Shown here: piece by piece, positions 24,690 to 32,608 of the stretch | Layout of the letters: every line of letters begins with the position of its first letter | Position numbering within the stretch: position 1 is the stretch's first letter | Origin: Myxococcales bacterium | Lineage (GTDB): Bacteria > Myxococcota > Myxococcia > Myxococcales > Myxococcaceae | Assembly (NCBI GenBank): GCA_016191815.1 | Contig: JACPVI010000019.1 | Span: forward strand, 1-64,000 | Reading direction: 5' to 3' | Length of the DNA: 64,000 nucleotides | Position numbers and translations under genes: made by a program | Notes under the pieces: generated by a model | Seen by the model: only the letters and a program-made list of their open reading frames with translations | Databases searched by the model: none | Told to the model about the DNA's origin: nothing

Positions 24690-25226
24690 TCAGGCATCGC
24701 TGAAGACGTCGGAGGCAGCCTTGGCGTTGACGGCCGAGCTGAGCCAGCGCTCGAGTCTCTCGAGGCTGGTTTCCGCCTCGATGCGCCGCGTCAGCTCCGG
24801 GGACAGCGCGAAGCCTCGAACTCCCAACACCTTCAGCAAGGCGGCACGAAGCCCGTCCGCCTGGCCCTCAGCCTTCCCTTCGGCCTTGCCTTCCGCCCGG
24901 CCCTCTGCCCTGCCCTCCGCGAAGTATCGGCGGGCGAAGTCGCTCTGGTACTCGTAGCCTTGACGGGCCATCTGCTCCTCCAGCTTCTTTCTCTCGTCCT
25001 CGCCGAGGAACGCGAAGACCAGGTCAATGTAGAGCAAGCGCCGTTCTTCGTCGAGGTCGCGCGCCACAGCGAGCACGGCCTTCCCCACTTCTGTTCCATG
25101 TTCCTCCTTGCCGTGCACAATCGCGGATAGCACCGCCAGCTCCGGGGCGCTCCGCGCTTCCGCTTCACTGGCCCCCACCCCACTCCGAGCCGCGGGGCTC
25201 CTGAGCACGGTCACCTCGCGGATCAA
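24690..25226 (-). pseudogene. Truncated Rpn/PD-(D/E)XK family gene, copy 1
   Basis: The open frame encodes 178 residues. From ASEAEARSAPELAVL onward it is nearly identical to the C-terminal 160 residues of copy 2 (26548-27444), ending FSDA. Homology stops abruptly near 25170. The first 19 residues are unrelated, and the nuclease core (ADLVV...VEVQL) is absent. It keeps the longest Ala-Glu-Gly-Arg/Lys repeat, (RAEG)2(KAEG)2. It is therefore a 5'-deleted copy, not expected to cut DNA, though a C-terminal fragment could still be made. Confidence 0.75.
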
Positions 25227-25327
25227 GCCGTTGGATGCTGGCGGGCGCGGGGATAGATTGGCGTCGCCTTTTCTAACACGCTCGCCCGCTCCTGGAATGT
25301 GGGGGCTGGCGGCAGCATCGTGAATCG

Positions 25328-26353
25328 ATGGCGCCCTTGCACGAGCCGCTGGGAGATCGCCTCCGCCGGGAGCCGCGGGTGTGGCTGGTCACCGGCGCGG
25401 CGGGGTTCATCGGGAGCAACCTCGTGCACCATCTCCTCGCGCTCGGGCAGCGGGTGGTGGGGCTGGACAACTTCGCTACCGGACACCGGCGGAACCTGGG
25501 AGGCTTGCCGGAGCGCGCTTTCCGCTTCATCGAGGGAGACATCCGCGAGCTGGCCGTCTGCCGGGCGGCCTGCGAGGGGGTGGACCATGTGCTGCACCAG
25601 GCGGCTTTGGGGTCGGTGCCGCGCTCCTTGAAGGATCCGCTCTTGAGCCACCAGGCGAACGTGGACGGGATGGTGAACATGCTCCTGGCGGCGCGGGACG
25701 CGAAGGTGCGGCGTTTCGTGTACGCCAGCTCCAGCTCGGTCTACGGGGACCACCCGGCGCTGCCGAAGGTGGAGGAGAACATCGGCAAGCCGCTCTCGCC
25801 GTACGCGGCGACCAAGCGGGTGGATGAAATCTACGGGCGCATCTTCCTCGACGCCTACGGGCTGGAGACGATCGGGATGCGTTACTTCAATGTCTTCGGC
25901 CGGCGGCAGGACCCGGAGGGGCCCTACGCGGCGGTGATTCCGAAGTGGACGGCGGCGCTCTTGTGGGGGAAGCCGTGCGTCATCTACGGCGACGGGGAGA
26001 CCAGCCGGGACTTCTGCTACGTGGAAAACGTGATCCAGGCCAACCTCTTGGCGGCGCTGGCGGAGTCCAGCTCGGGCGCGGTGGGAGAGGTCTTCAACAT
26101 CGCGGTGGGGGCGAGAACGACTTTGAACGAGCTGTTCCGGATGATCCGCGAGCGGCTGGCGCGGAGCGAGCCACCTCTCGCCTCGGTGGAGCCAAGGTAC
26201 GAAGGCTTCCGGCCGGGAGACATCCGCCACTCGGAGGCGGACATCGGCAAGGCGCGGAGGCTGCTCGGCTACGAGCCCACGCACACGGCGGCGCAGGGCC
26301 TGGACGAGACGATGGAGTGGTACGTGGCCACCGCCCGTTCGACGGCGGCGTGA
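25328..26353 (+). CDS. UDP-N-acetylglucosamine 4-epimerase-like SDR enzyme (WbpP/TviC type)
   Basis: A 341-residue extended short-chain dehydrogenase. The Rossmann motif is GAAGFIG (about 24-30), the active site has SSSSVYG and YAATK, and [10 protein letters not shown] is a loop typical of WbpP-type epimerases that accept N-acetylated UDP-hexosamines. It would interconvert UDP-GlcNAc and UDP-GalNAc, or the uronic acids. It is the only sugar-nucleotide gene on the + strand here and sits between two Rpn copies facing the other way. Confidence 0.85.
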   Translation: MAPLHEPLGDRLRREPRVWLVTGAAGFIGSNLVHHLLALGQRVVGLDNFATGHRRNLGGLPERAFRFIEGDIRELAVCRAACEGVDHVLHQAALGSVPRSLKDPLLSHQANVDGMVNMLLAARDAKVRRFVYASSSSVYGDHPALPKVEENIGKPLSPYAATKRVDEIYGRIFLDAYGLETIGMRYFNVFGRRQDPEGPYAAVIPKWTAALLWGKPCVIYGDGETSRDFCYVENVIQANLLAALAESSSGAVGEVFNIAVGARTTLNELFRMIRERLARSEPPLASVEPRYEGFRPGDIRHSEADIGKARRLLGYEPTHTAAQGLDETMEWYVATARSTAA

Positions 26354-26389
26354 CGCACGGCGCTGTCGGAGTCCGCTGGTAAATGCTGT

Positions 26390-26455
26390 CGCCACAAGAC
26401 CAAGTTCCCGCCGTTTGCCTTCACCGAGCAAGGTGTGGCGATGCTCTCGAGCGTC
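26390..26455 (+). pseudogene. ORF6N-type phage regulator fragment
   Basis: The + strand reads FPPFAFTEQGVAMLSSV. This is the hallmark of ORF6N/KilA-N-type proteins (PYAFTEQGVAMLSS). The similarity ends at about 26455, where dehydratase-derived sequence begins. It is a remnant with no start. Confidence 0.6.
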
Positions 26456-26547
26456 TTCACCGGCTCGCCCATCTCGAGGATGAAGATTCTCTCCGCCCTT
26501 CTCCATCGCCCCGGCCTGGAGGACGGAATGCCAGGCTTCGGGGATGG
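26455..26547 (-). pseudogene. Fragment of the polysaccharide dehydratase gene
   Basis: About 93 bases align with 28109-28204 inside the large dehydratase gene (for example CTCGCCCATCTCGAGGATGA in both), with a two-base insertion and scattered mismatches. The parent codes for GGEIFILEMGEPVKI. The fragment abuts the 3' end of Rpn copy 2 and has the same orientation as the parent. Confidence 0.75.
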
Positions 26548-27444
26548 TCAGGCGTCGCTGAAGATGTCGGACGCCACCTTGGCGTTGATGGCCGAGCTGA
26601 GCCAGCGCTCGAGTCTCTCGATGCTGGTTTCCGCCTCGATGCGCCGCGTCAGCTCCGGGGACAGGGCGAAGCCTCGAACCCCCAACACCTTCAGCAAGGC
26701 GGCACGAAGTCCGTCCGCCTTTCCCTCAGCCTTCCCTTCCGCTCGGCCCTCTGCCCTGCCCTCCGCGAAGTATCGGCGGGCGAAGTCGCTCTGGTACTCG
26801 TAGCCTTGACGGGCCATCTGCTCCTCCAGCTTCTTTCTCTTGTCCTCGCCGAGGAACGCGAAGACCAAGTCAATGTAGAGCAAGCGCCGTTCTTCGTCGA
26901 GGTCGCGCGCCGCGACGAGCACGGCCTTCCCCACTTCTGTTCCCTGTTCCTCCTTGCCGTGCACGATCGCGGATAGCACCGCCAGCTCCGGGGCGCTCCG
27001 CGCTTCCGCTTCACTGGCGACGACCGGAACCATTCCAGGCCCCAGCACCACTGGCTGGAATTGCGAGCTCGGCTGGCCCAGCTCGATGGGCTCGGAGGCC
27101 CATTCGGCGACCTGCTGATCCATTGCGACGACAAGAAGGCACGTGGGGCACCGAAGCCGCGCCCGCAGAGCCACCGCGTAGAGGGGCCAGGAGAAGCGCT
27201 TCGTCTCGTCCCTGGAGAGCTGCACCTCGACGACGATGCCGAAGACCGGAACTCCGTTGCCGAGCAGCACGACGAGATCGGCGTGGTATTCGGTCGGGGT
27301 GACCTGGGTGAAAGCGGCGTCCTCGACGCGCGCCTCGGTGTAGGCGGGAACTGGCACGGCGAGCGCACGTTCGAGAATTTCCGGCGCGAGGGTGGTCCGG
27401 TTTCGGAACAGCAGCAGCAGCGCCTCGTGGAGCGTGGACGGCAC
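26548..27444 (-). CDS. Rpn-family PD-(D/E)XK nuclease/putative transposase, copy 2 (intact)
   Basis: A 298-residue protein from GTG 27444, preceded by AGGGAGGG. The PD-(D/E)XK core spans about 45-115: the Asp in HADLVVLL, then E-x-Q in IVVEVQLSRDETKRFSWP, followed by RCPTCLLVVA. A helical part (YEYQSDFARRYF), a short RAEG/KAEG repeat and an ERLERWL tail follow. Rpn proteins of E. coli are DNA nucleases that raise RecA-independent recombination. No terminal inverted repeats or target duplications of an IS were seen. Flanks are gene debris (see findings). Confidence 0.8.
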   Translation of the reverse strand: MPSTLHEALLLLFRNRTTLAPEILERALAVPVPAYTEARVEDAAFTQVTPTEYHADLVVLLGNGVPVFGIVVEVQLSRDETKRFSWPLYAVALRARLRCPTCLLVVAMDQQVAEWASEPIELGQPSSQFQPVVLGPGMVPVVASEAEARSAPELAVLSAIVHGKEEQGTEVGKAVLVAARDLDEERRLLYIDLVFAFLGEDKRKKLEEQMARQGYEYQSDFARRYFAEGRAEGRAEGKAEGKADGLRAALLKVLGVRGFALSPELTRRIEAETSIERLERWLSSAINAKVASDIFSDA

Positions 27445-27446
27445 GC

Positions 27447-27495
27447 CGGATGGCCCTCCCTTCTGGCCGGAGGCACCCTACAGGGAGGCCCTGAC
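27447..27495. repeat. Conserved 5' flank of Rpn copy 2
   Basis: GGCCCTCCCTT (27452-27462) and CAGGGAGGCC (27481-27490) form an imperfect inverted repeat around GGCCGGAGGCACCCTA. The same block stands before copy 3. On the coding strand its inner arm is also the Shine-Dalgarno. Confidence 0.6.
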
Positions 27496-27513
27496 ATCGA
27501 CGTTGGCGCCGTT

Positions 27514-27536
27514 CAAGGTCACAATTTGTGACCTTG
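27514..27536. repeat. Perfect 23-bp palindrome
   Basis: Arms CAAGGTCACAA and TTGTGACCTTG flank a single T. The palindrome overlaps the SQFVT codons of the ORF6N remnant. It could be a protein-binding site or a coding by-product. Confidence 0.6.
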
Positions 27537-27575
27537 GAGCTTCAGCACGGAGGGCAAGCTCGGGCTCGGGAAACC

Positions 27576-27600
27576 TTGAAGTCACAGATTGTGACCTCAA
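27576..27600. repeat. Related imperfect palindrome
   Basis: TTGAAGTCACA and TGTGACCTCAA flank GAT, with one mismatch. It lies about 40 bases from the perfect palindrome and overlaps SQIVTS codons. Confidence 0.55.
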
Positions 27601-27730
27601 GTTCGGGCGGACCACGGCATCCACCCTGCGTGCTCACCGAGCAAGGCTCGAGGCGATTCTCGGGCTGATGGAGCCGGCCGAGCCAGCGCGAAGGAGGATC
27701 GGCTTCGAGGGTTCGCGCCCCCGACTGGCC

Positions 27731-29683
27731 TCACCTCGCTCCGGCAACCGCAGCGCGGGCGGGGGCGGCGACTTCCTCTGGGGTCGGCGACCGGGGCGGA
27801 GGGGGCTCCGGCACCGCGGGCTGGTACTCGGGAACTATCTCCTGGAACTTGGAGCGGACCTGCTCCGGGGTTCCGCCATCGCACAGCCGTTGCAGCTCCG
27901 AGAGCTTGACCGAGACCGCCTGCAGGTCATTGGCGCGGATCTTCCCGATGAAGATCTTCGGATGCCGGGTTTTCTCCGCGACTTCCTCCGCGACGGACAG
28001 CTCCTCGAAGAGCTTCTCTCCGGGTCGGATGCCGGTGAGCTCGATCTGGATGTCCTCGTCGGGCTGGAATCCCGACAGGCGGATCAGGTCGCGGGCGAGG
28101 TCGAGGATCTTCACCGGCTCGCCCATCTCGAGGATGAAGATCTCCCCGCCCTTCCCCATCGCTCCGGCCTGGAGGACGAGCTGGCAGGCCTCGGGGATGG
28201 TCATGAAGTAGCGCTTCATCTCCGGGTGGGTGACGGTGACTGGGCCGCCGCGGGCGATCTGCTCCTGGAAGATGGGGATGACGCTGCCCGCCGAGCCGAG
28301 CACGTTTCCGAAGCGCACGGTGACGAAGCGGGTCTCGCTGCGCGGGGAGAGCGCCTGGACGTAGATCTCCGCGGTCCGCTTGCTAGCGCCCATCACCGAG
28401 GTGGGGTTGACCGCCTTGTCGGTGGAGATCATCACGAACTGCCGCACTCCGCGGGCGCTGGAGAGGTCGGCCAGCGCCTTGGTGCCGAAGACGTTGTTCT
28501 TGATGGCCTCGCCGGGGTTCCACTCCATCATCGGGACGTGCTTGTGGGCGGCGGCGTGGAGCACCACCTCGGGGCGGTGGGCGATGAAGATCGCCTCGAT
28601 GCGGCGCAGGTCGCAGATGTCGGCGATGCAGGGGGTGATGGCCGCCCCCAGCCCGGGGAAGTCGGCGACCAGCTCGCGGTGGATGTGGAAGAGCGCGTTC
28701 TCGGCTTGCTCGACGAGGACCAGGCGGGAGGGTTGGAACCGGCAGACCTGCCGGCACAGCTCGGAGCCGATGCTGCCGCCGGCGCCGGTGACGAGCACGG
28801 AGCGGCCGCGGATCTCCTCGGCGATGGAGTCGGTCTCGAGCACCACGGGTTCGCGGCCGAGCAAGTCCTCGATGGACACGTTGCGGATCCGCGAGAGGTT
28901 CACCTGGCCGCCGACGATCTCGTAGATGCCGGGGATGATCTTGGCGGGGAGGCCGGCGCGGTCGCACAGCTCCTTGATGCGCCGGACCTGGCTGCCGGGA
29001 GCGTTGGCGATGGTGATGAGGACTTCCTGAGCGCCGTGCTTGCGGCAGTGGGCCTCGAGGTTGGCGGTGGTGCCCAGGACCGGGATTCCGTGGATCACGC
29101 TCCCGACCTTGACCGGGTCATCGTCGAGAAAGCCGACCGGCCGCATCCCGAGGTCAGGGCGGACGGAGAGCTCCTTGGCGACGAGCAGGCCGGCCTGGCC
29201 GGCGCCGATGAGCATGGTGGCGGTCTCGGCGCGATCGATGGCTCGGCGGCTCACGCTCTCGGCGCGCTCGGCGAGGAGCCGGCGAAGGACGCGGACCCCG
29301 GTCACGCCCAGGAAGGCGAGGATGAAGTCGATGAGGATGACGCCGATCGGCAGCAGCGCGTATTGGGCGTGGCCGAAGCTCTCCACCAGTGCGCCGGCGA
29401 GGAGGCGCACCGCCAGGAGGACTCCCGAGGCGCCGGCCGTGGCGAAGAAGATTCGCTGGGTCTCGCGGAGGCCGACGTAGCGCCAGGCGAAGCGTGGCAC
29501 TCCGAAGCCAACGAGCGCCAAGTACTGGAAGGCCACCACGTACGGCCAGGTGAAGGCGACCCGCTTGAGCATCTGGAGCGGGAGGTCCCAATCGAAGCGA
29601 ATGAGGAACGCCAGCCACAACGCGAGGGCCAGCGCCCCAGCGTCGATGAGCGCCTGCGTGGATCTGGCGAAGATCCTCCTCAT
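27731..29683 (-). CDS. Polysaccharide biosynthesis membrane protein, UDP-GlcNAc 4,6-dehydratase-like (PglF/WbpM/CapD)
   Basis: A 650-residue protein with four N-terminal membrane helices (about 12-125) and a CoA-binding-like domain. The C-terminal SDR dehydratase domain has GAGGSIGSE as nucleotide motif and STDKAVNPTSVMGASK, where the family's Met replaces the SDR Tyr before Lys. Such enzymes make the UDP-4-keto-6-deoxy sugar used for diNAc-bacillosamine and related residues. Further upstream on the same strand are the aminotransferase, acetyltransferase and sugar transferase that would complete that route. Rpn copy 3 interrupts the run. Confidence 0.9.
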   Translation of the reverse strand: MRRIFARSTQALIDAGALALALWLAFLIRFDWDLPLQMLKRVAFTWPYVVAFQYLALVGFGVPRFAWRYVGLRETQRIFFATAGASGVLLAVRLLAGALVESFGHAQYALLPIGVILIDFILAFLGVTGVRVLRRLLAERAESVSRRAIDRAETATMLIGAGQAGLLVAKELSVRPDLGMRPVGFLDDDPVKVGSVIHGIPVLGTTANLEAHCRKHGAQEVLITIANAPGSQVRRIKELCDRAGLPAKIIPGIYEIVGGQVNLSRIRNVSIEDLLGREPVVLETDSIAEEIRGRSVLVTGAGGSIGSELCRQVCRFQPSRLVLVEQAENALFHIHRELVADFPGLGAAITPCIADICDLRRIEAIFIAHRPEVVLHAAAHKHVPMMEWNPGEAIKNNVFGTKALADLSSARGVRQFVMISTDKAVNPTSVMGASKRTAEIYVQALSPRSETRFVTVRFGNVLGSAGSVIPIFQEQIARGGPVTVTHPEMKRYFMTIPEACQLVLQAGAMGKGGEIFILEMGEPVKILDLARDLIRLSGFQPDEDIQIELTGIRPGEKLFEELSVAEEVAEKTRHPKIFIGKIRANDLQAVSVKLSELQRLCDGGTPEQVRSKFQEIVPEYQPAVPEPPPPRSPTPEEVAAPARAAVAGAR

Positions 29684-29724
29684 CGGCTTGGTACGTCCTT
29701 GGTGCCCAGGAGGTTAAAGGGCGT

Positions 29725-29820
29725 TCACTTTCGCATACTGGACACTTCGATCGCCACCTTGTCCCAGTCCTCCTGGGTCATGGCCGACCCAGTGGCCATG
29801 GGGGACGGCGGCAGCGAACT
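29725..29820 (-). pseudogene. 3'-end fragment of a DegT-type aminotransferase
   Basis: The minus strand reads MATGSAMTQEDWDKVAIEV and ends at a TGA (29725-29727). The intact aminotransferase upstream ends with SGSAMTQEDRERVVQGL. The fragment lies between the 3' end of Rpn copy 3 and the dehydratase gene, as if it were the older end of the aminotransferase gene. Confidence 0.7.
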
Positions 29821-29866
29821 GGAGTAGGGCGCGAGTTGCGCCGGCGTGAGTCGGGAACGAACGGAG

Positions 29867-30739
29867 TCAGGCGTCGCTGAAGACGTCGGACACGGCCTTG
29901 GCATTGACGGCCGCGCTGAGCCAGCGCTCCAGCCGCTCGATGTTGGCCTCAGCCTCAATGCGCCGTCTCAGATCCGGAGACAAGTCGAAGCCTCGAACCT
30001 CCAACACCTTCACCAGGGCCGCGCGGAGTCCCTCTGCCTTGCCCTCCGCCTTTCCCTCAGCGAAGTACCGGCGGGCGAAGTCGCTCTGGTACTCATAGCC
30101 TTCACGGGCCATCTGGTCCTCCAGGTTCTTTCTCGCGTCCTCGCTGAGGAACGCGAGGACCAAATCAATGTAGAGCAAGCGCCGATCTTCGTCGAGGTCG
30201 CGCGCAGCGATGAACACAGCCTTTCCCACCTCGATTCCCCGCTCCCTATTGCCGTGAGCCAGGGCGGACAGCACCGCCAGCTCTGGCGCACGCCGCGCCT
30301 CGGATTCGCTGGCGATGAGCGGGACCAGACCAGGCCCGAGCACGAGCGGCCGATATTGCGAGCCCGGCTGCCCCAGCTCGATCGGCTCGGAGGCCCATTC
30401 GGCCACACGCGCATCCGGTGCCACGACGAGCAAGCAGGTAGGACACCTGAGCCGCGCCCTCAGGGCCACCGCATAGAACGGCCAGGTGAAGCGCTTCGTC
30501 TCGTCCCTGGAGAGCTGCACCTCGACCACGATGCCGAAGACCGGAGCTCTGTCGCCCAGCAGCACCACCAGATCGGCGCGGTATTCGGTCGGGGTGACCT
30601 GGGTGAAGGCAGCGTCCTCGACGCGGGCCTCGGTGAAGGAGGGAACCGGCACCGCGAGCGCCCGCTGGAGAAGCTCCGGCGCGAGGGTGGTCCGGTTTCG
30701 GAACAGTAGAAGCAGCGCCTCGTGAAGCGTCGACGGCAC
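29867..30739 (-). CDS. Rpn-family PD-(D/E)XK nuclease/putative transposase, copy 3 (intact)
   Basis: A 290-residue protein from GTG 30739, with AAGGGAGGG upstream. It aligns over its whole length with copy 2 and keeps the core (RADLVVLL, IVVEVQLSRDETKRF, CPTCLLVV) and the FSDA end. The Glu-Gly-Lys-Ala repeat is shorter than in copies 1 and 2. It separates the aminotransferase from the dehydratase in what is otherwise a sugar-nucleotide operon. Both flanks carry aminotransferase 3' sequence. Confidence 0.8.
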   Translation of the reverse strand: MPSTLHEALLLLFRNRTTLAPELLQRALAVPVPSFTEARVEDAAFTQVTPTEYRADLVVLLGDRAPVFGIVVEVQLSRDETKRFTWPFYAVALRARLRCPTCLLVVAPDARVAEWASEPIELGQPGSQYRPLVLGPGLVPLIASESEARRAPELAVLSALAHGNRERGIEVGKAVFIAARDLDEDRRLLYIDLVLAFLSEDARKNLEDQMAREGYEYQSDFARRYFAEGKAEGKAEGLRAALVKVLEVRGFDLSPDLRRRIEAEANIERLERWLSAAVNAKAVSDVFSDA

Positions 30740-30741
30740 GT

Positions 30742-30790
30742 GGGGTGGCCCTCCCTTGCGGCCGGAGGCACCCTACAAGGGAGGCCCGAC
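30742..30790. repeat. Conserved 5' flank of Rpn copy 3
   Basis: GGCCCTCCCTT (30747-30757) and AAGGGAGGCC (30777-30786) flank GGCCGGAGGCACCCTAC, matching the block before copy 2. It ends just short of the aminotransferase stop at 30797. Confidence 0.6.
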
Positions 30791-30796
30791 ATTGCT

Positions 30797-31933
30797 TCAA
30801 GCGCGGTGCGTGTGCCTCGCCGCGAACAGCCCCTGGACCACCCTTTCGCGGTCCTCTTGGGTCATGGCCGAGCCGCTGGGGAGGCAGAGGCCGCGTTCGA
30901 ACAGGTGTTGGGCGACGGCGCCGCGGCGGACCCGGCAGCCTGAGAAGACCGGCTGGAGGTGCATCGGCTTCCACACCGGGCGGGACTCGATATCGAGGGT
31001 TTCGAGGTGGAGGCGAATGGCCTCGCGGTCGGATCCGAACGCGGAGGGATCCACCGTGATGCAGGTGAGCCAGCAACTGGGTCGTCCGTACGGGGCCTCG
31101 GGCATGAACTGGGTGCCGGGGAGGTTGCCCAGGGCCTGTCGGTAGAAGGCGTTGTTGGTGCGGCGCTGTTCGACGCGTTGGTCGAGGACGCGGAGCTGTC
31201 CGCGGCCGACCGCGGCGAGGAGGTTGCTCATGCGGTAGTTGTAGCCGATCTGCGAGTGCTCGTAGTGGGGGGCGGGGTCGCGCGCCTGGGTTGAGAGGAA
31301 GCGGGCGCGGTCGATCCAGTCCTTGCGGTGGGAGACCAGCATCCCGCCGCCGCTGGTGGTGATGATCTTGTTCCCGTTGAAGGAGAAGACGCTCATGGCG
31401 CCGAAGGCGCCGGCGGGGCGGCCCTTGTAGGTGGCGCCGAGGGCTTCGGCTGCATCCTCGATGACGGGGACGTCGTAGCGCTGGCAAGCGGCGAGGATGG
31501 GGTCCCAGTCGGCGCACTGGCCGTAGAGGTCGACGGCGATGACGGCCTTGGGGAGCTTGCCGCAGCGGGCGCAGCAGATCAGCTCCTCTTCGAGGAGGGC
31601 GGGGTCGATGTTCCAGGACTCGGGGGTGGAGTCGATGAAGACGGGGTTTGCGCCGAGGTAGGTGATGGCGTTGGCGGTGGCTGAGAAGGTGAGGGTGGAG
31701 AGGAGGACCTCATCTCCGCGGCCGACGCCGAGGAGTTGGAGGGCGAGATGGAGGGCGGCGGTTCCGCTGGAGAGCGCGGCGGCGTGGGGGACGCCGAGCT
31801 TGGCGGCGAGCTCGCGTTCGAAGGCGTCGACGTGGGGCCCCAGCGGGGCGATCCAGTTGGAGTCGAAGGCCTCGAGGAGGAGCGCCCGCTCCTGCTCGCC
31901 CATGTGGGGAGGTGAGAGGTACAGGCGCGGCAT
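30797..31933 (-). CDS. DegT/DnrJ/EryC1/StrS-family aminotransferase (PglE-like)
   Basis: A 378-residue PLP enzyme. LSSGTAALHLAL binds the cofactor phosphate, VIEDAAEALGA has the ring Asp, and the Schiff-base Lys is in FSFNGNKIITTSGGG. It would aminate C4 of a UDP-4-keto sugar. The neighbours upstream are a NeuD/PglD-type acetyltransferase (5-base gap) and a PglC-type sugar transferase. The dehydratase lies beyond Rpn copy 3. Its last residues (GLFAARHTHRA) may have been changed by the insertion. Confidence 0.9.
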   Translation of the reverse strand: MPRLYLSPPHMGEQERALLLEAFDSNWIAPLGPHVDAFERELAAKLGVPHAAALSSGTAALHLALQLLGVGRGDEVLLSTLTFSATANAITYLGANPVFIDSTPESWNIDPALLEEELICCARCGKLPKAVIAVDLYGQCADWDPILAACQRYDVPVIEDAAEALGATYKGRPAGAFGAMSVFSFNGNKIITTSGGGMLVSHRKDWIDRARFLSTQARDPAPHYEHSQIGYNYRMSNLLAAVGRGQLRVLDQRVEQRRTNNAFYRQALGNLPGTQFMPEAPYGRPSCWLTCITVDPSAFGSDREAIRLHLETLDIESRPVWKPMHLQPVFSGCRVRRGAVAQHLFERGLCLPSGSAMTQEDRERVVQGLFAARHTHRA

Positions 31934-31938
31934 GAAGA

Positions 31939-32598
31939 CTACCTTGGCTTTCGCGGAAGGGGCTTCGCGGGAACTCCGACAACTGTCTCCCCGGCGGGAA
32001 CATCTTTCGTGACGACCGCGCCGGCGCCAACGGTCGCACCCTCTCCGACGGAAACGTATTGGAGGATCTGTGCGCCCGTACCGACCAACACCCCTTCACT
32101 CAGTCGCACGCCCCCTGAGATATTGACAGTTGGGTTGAGCACGCATCCCCGCCCGAGGCGAGCTTCGTGACCGATGGTGCAGGAGAGGTTGACCATCGCG
32201 AATGGCTCGAAGACGAGGTTCACTGTCCCGATGACGCCGGCGCACAGAAGCACGCCCTTACCGACCTCGCTGCTCTCTCGGTCGAACTGAACGCTGGGGT
32301 GTATCAGCGGCGGCCAGTCGATAGTGGGGAATCGCTTCTCGAGGTCTGCAGCTACTCGCAGCCGCGCGGCGGGAGTGCCGATGCCGATAGCCAGCGCCTC
32401 AATCCCCTGTGGAGCCTTCTCGAGCCAGCCATAGTCCCCAAGGACTTCTTCGCGGCTGTCATGGTCGCTTAGCTTCGAGAGGTCACTGACAATGTAGCCG
32501 GCAAACGAGAACCGTGGCTCCTGCGAATTGACCTCCCGAATGAGCCACGCCACTTCCCGCGCGAAACCACCTGCGCCGACGATCGCGATCCGTTTCAT
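31939..32598 (-). CDS. NeuD/PglD-family sugar O/N-acetyltransferase
   Basis: A 219-residue protein from ATG 32598. An N-terminal Rossmann-like part (MKRIAIVGAGGFAREVAWL) precedes left-handed β-helix hexapeptide repeats (GEGATVGAGAVVTKDVPAGE). This is the architecture of PglD, which acetylates the 4-amino group of UDP-4-amino-sugars. The upstream open-frame extension lacks family character and overlaps the preceding gene. It sits between the sugar transferase and the aminotransferase. Confidence 0.87.
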   Translation of the reverse strand: MKRIAIVGAGGFAREVAWLIREVNSQEPRFSFAGYIVSDLSKLSDHDSREEVLGDYGWLEKAPQGIEALAIGIGTPAARLRVAADLEKRFPTIDWPPLIHPSVQFDRESSEVGKGVLLCAGVIGTVNLVFEPFAMVNLSCTIGHEARLGRGCVLNPTVNISGGVRLSEGVLVGTGAQILQYVSVGEGATVGAGAVVTKDVPAGETVVGVPAKPLPRKPR

Positions 32599-32608
32599 GT
32601 TCACACTT

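Larger units (their letters stand above)
27505..27715 (+). pseudogene. ORF6N-type gene remnant with broken frame
   Basis: One frame reads SRSQFVTLELQHGG and then LKSQIVTSSSGG and VLTEQG before a stop. A second frame ends ARLEAILGLMEP, then RRRIGF. These are the middle and C-terminal motifs of ORF6N proteins (LRSQ.VTS, AFTEQG, PPRRRIGF). The VAMLSS segment is missing and the frame shifts, so it is a decayed gene. Confidence 0.6.

Noticed and set aside
27392-29827. 811-residue + strand open frame
   Set aside because: It runs antisense to the dehydratase gene, whose motifs are clear on the minus strand. The + reading is acidic low-complexity sequence.
26548-30739. Rpn genes as a classical insertion sequence or composite transposon
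   Set aside because: No terminal inverted repeats bounding the genes or direct target-site duplications could be found by eye, and the flanks of the copies differ.
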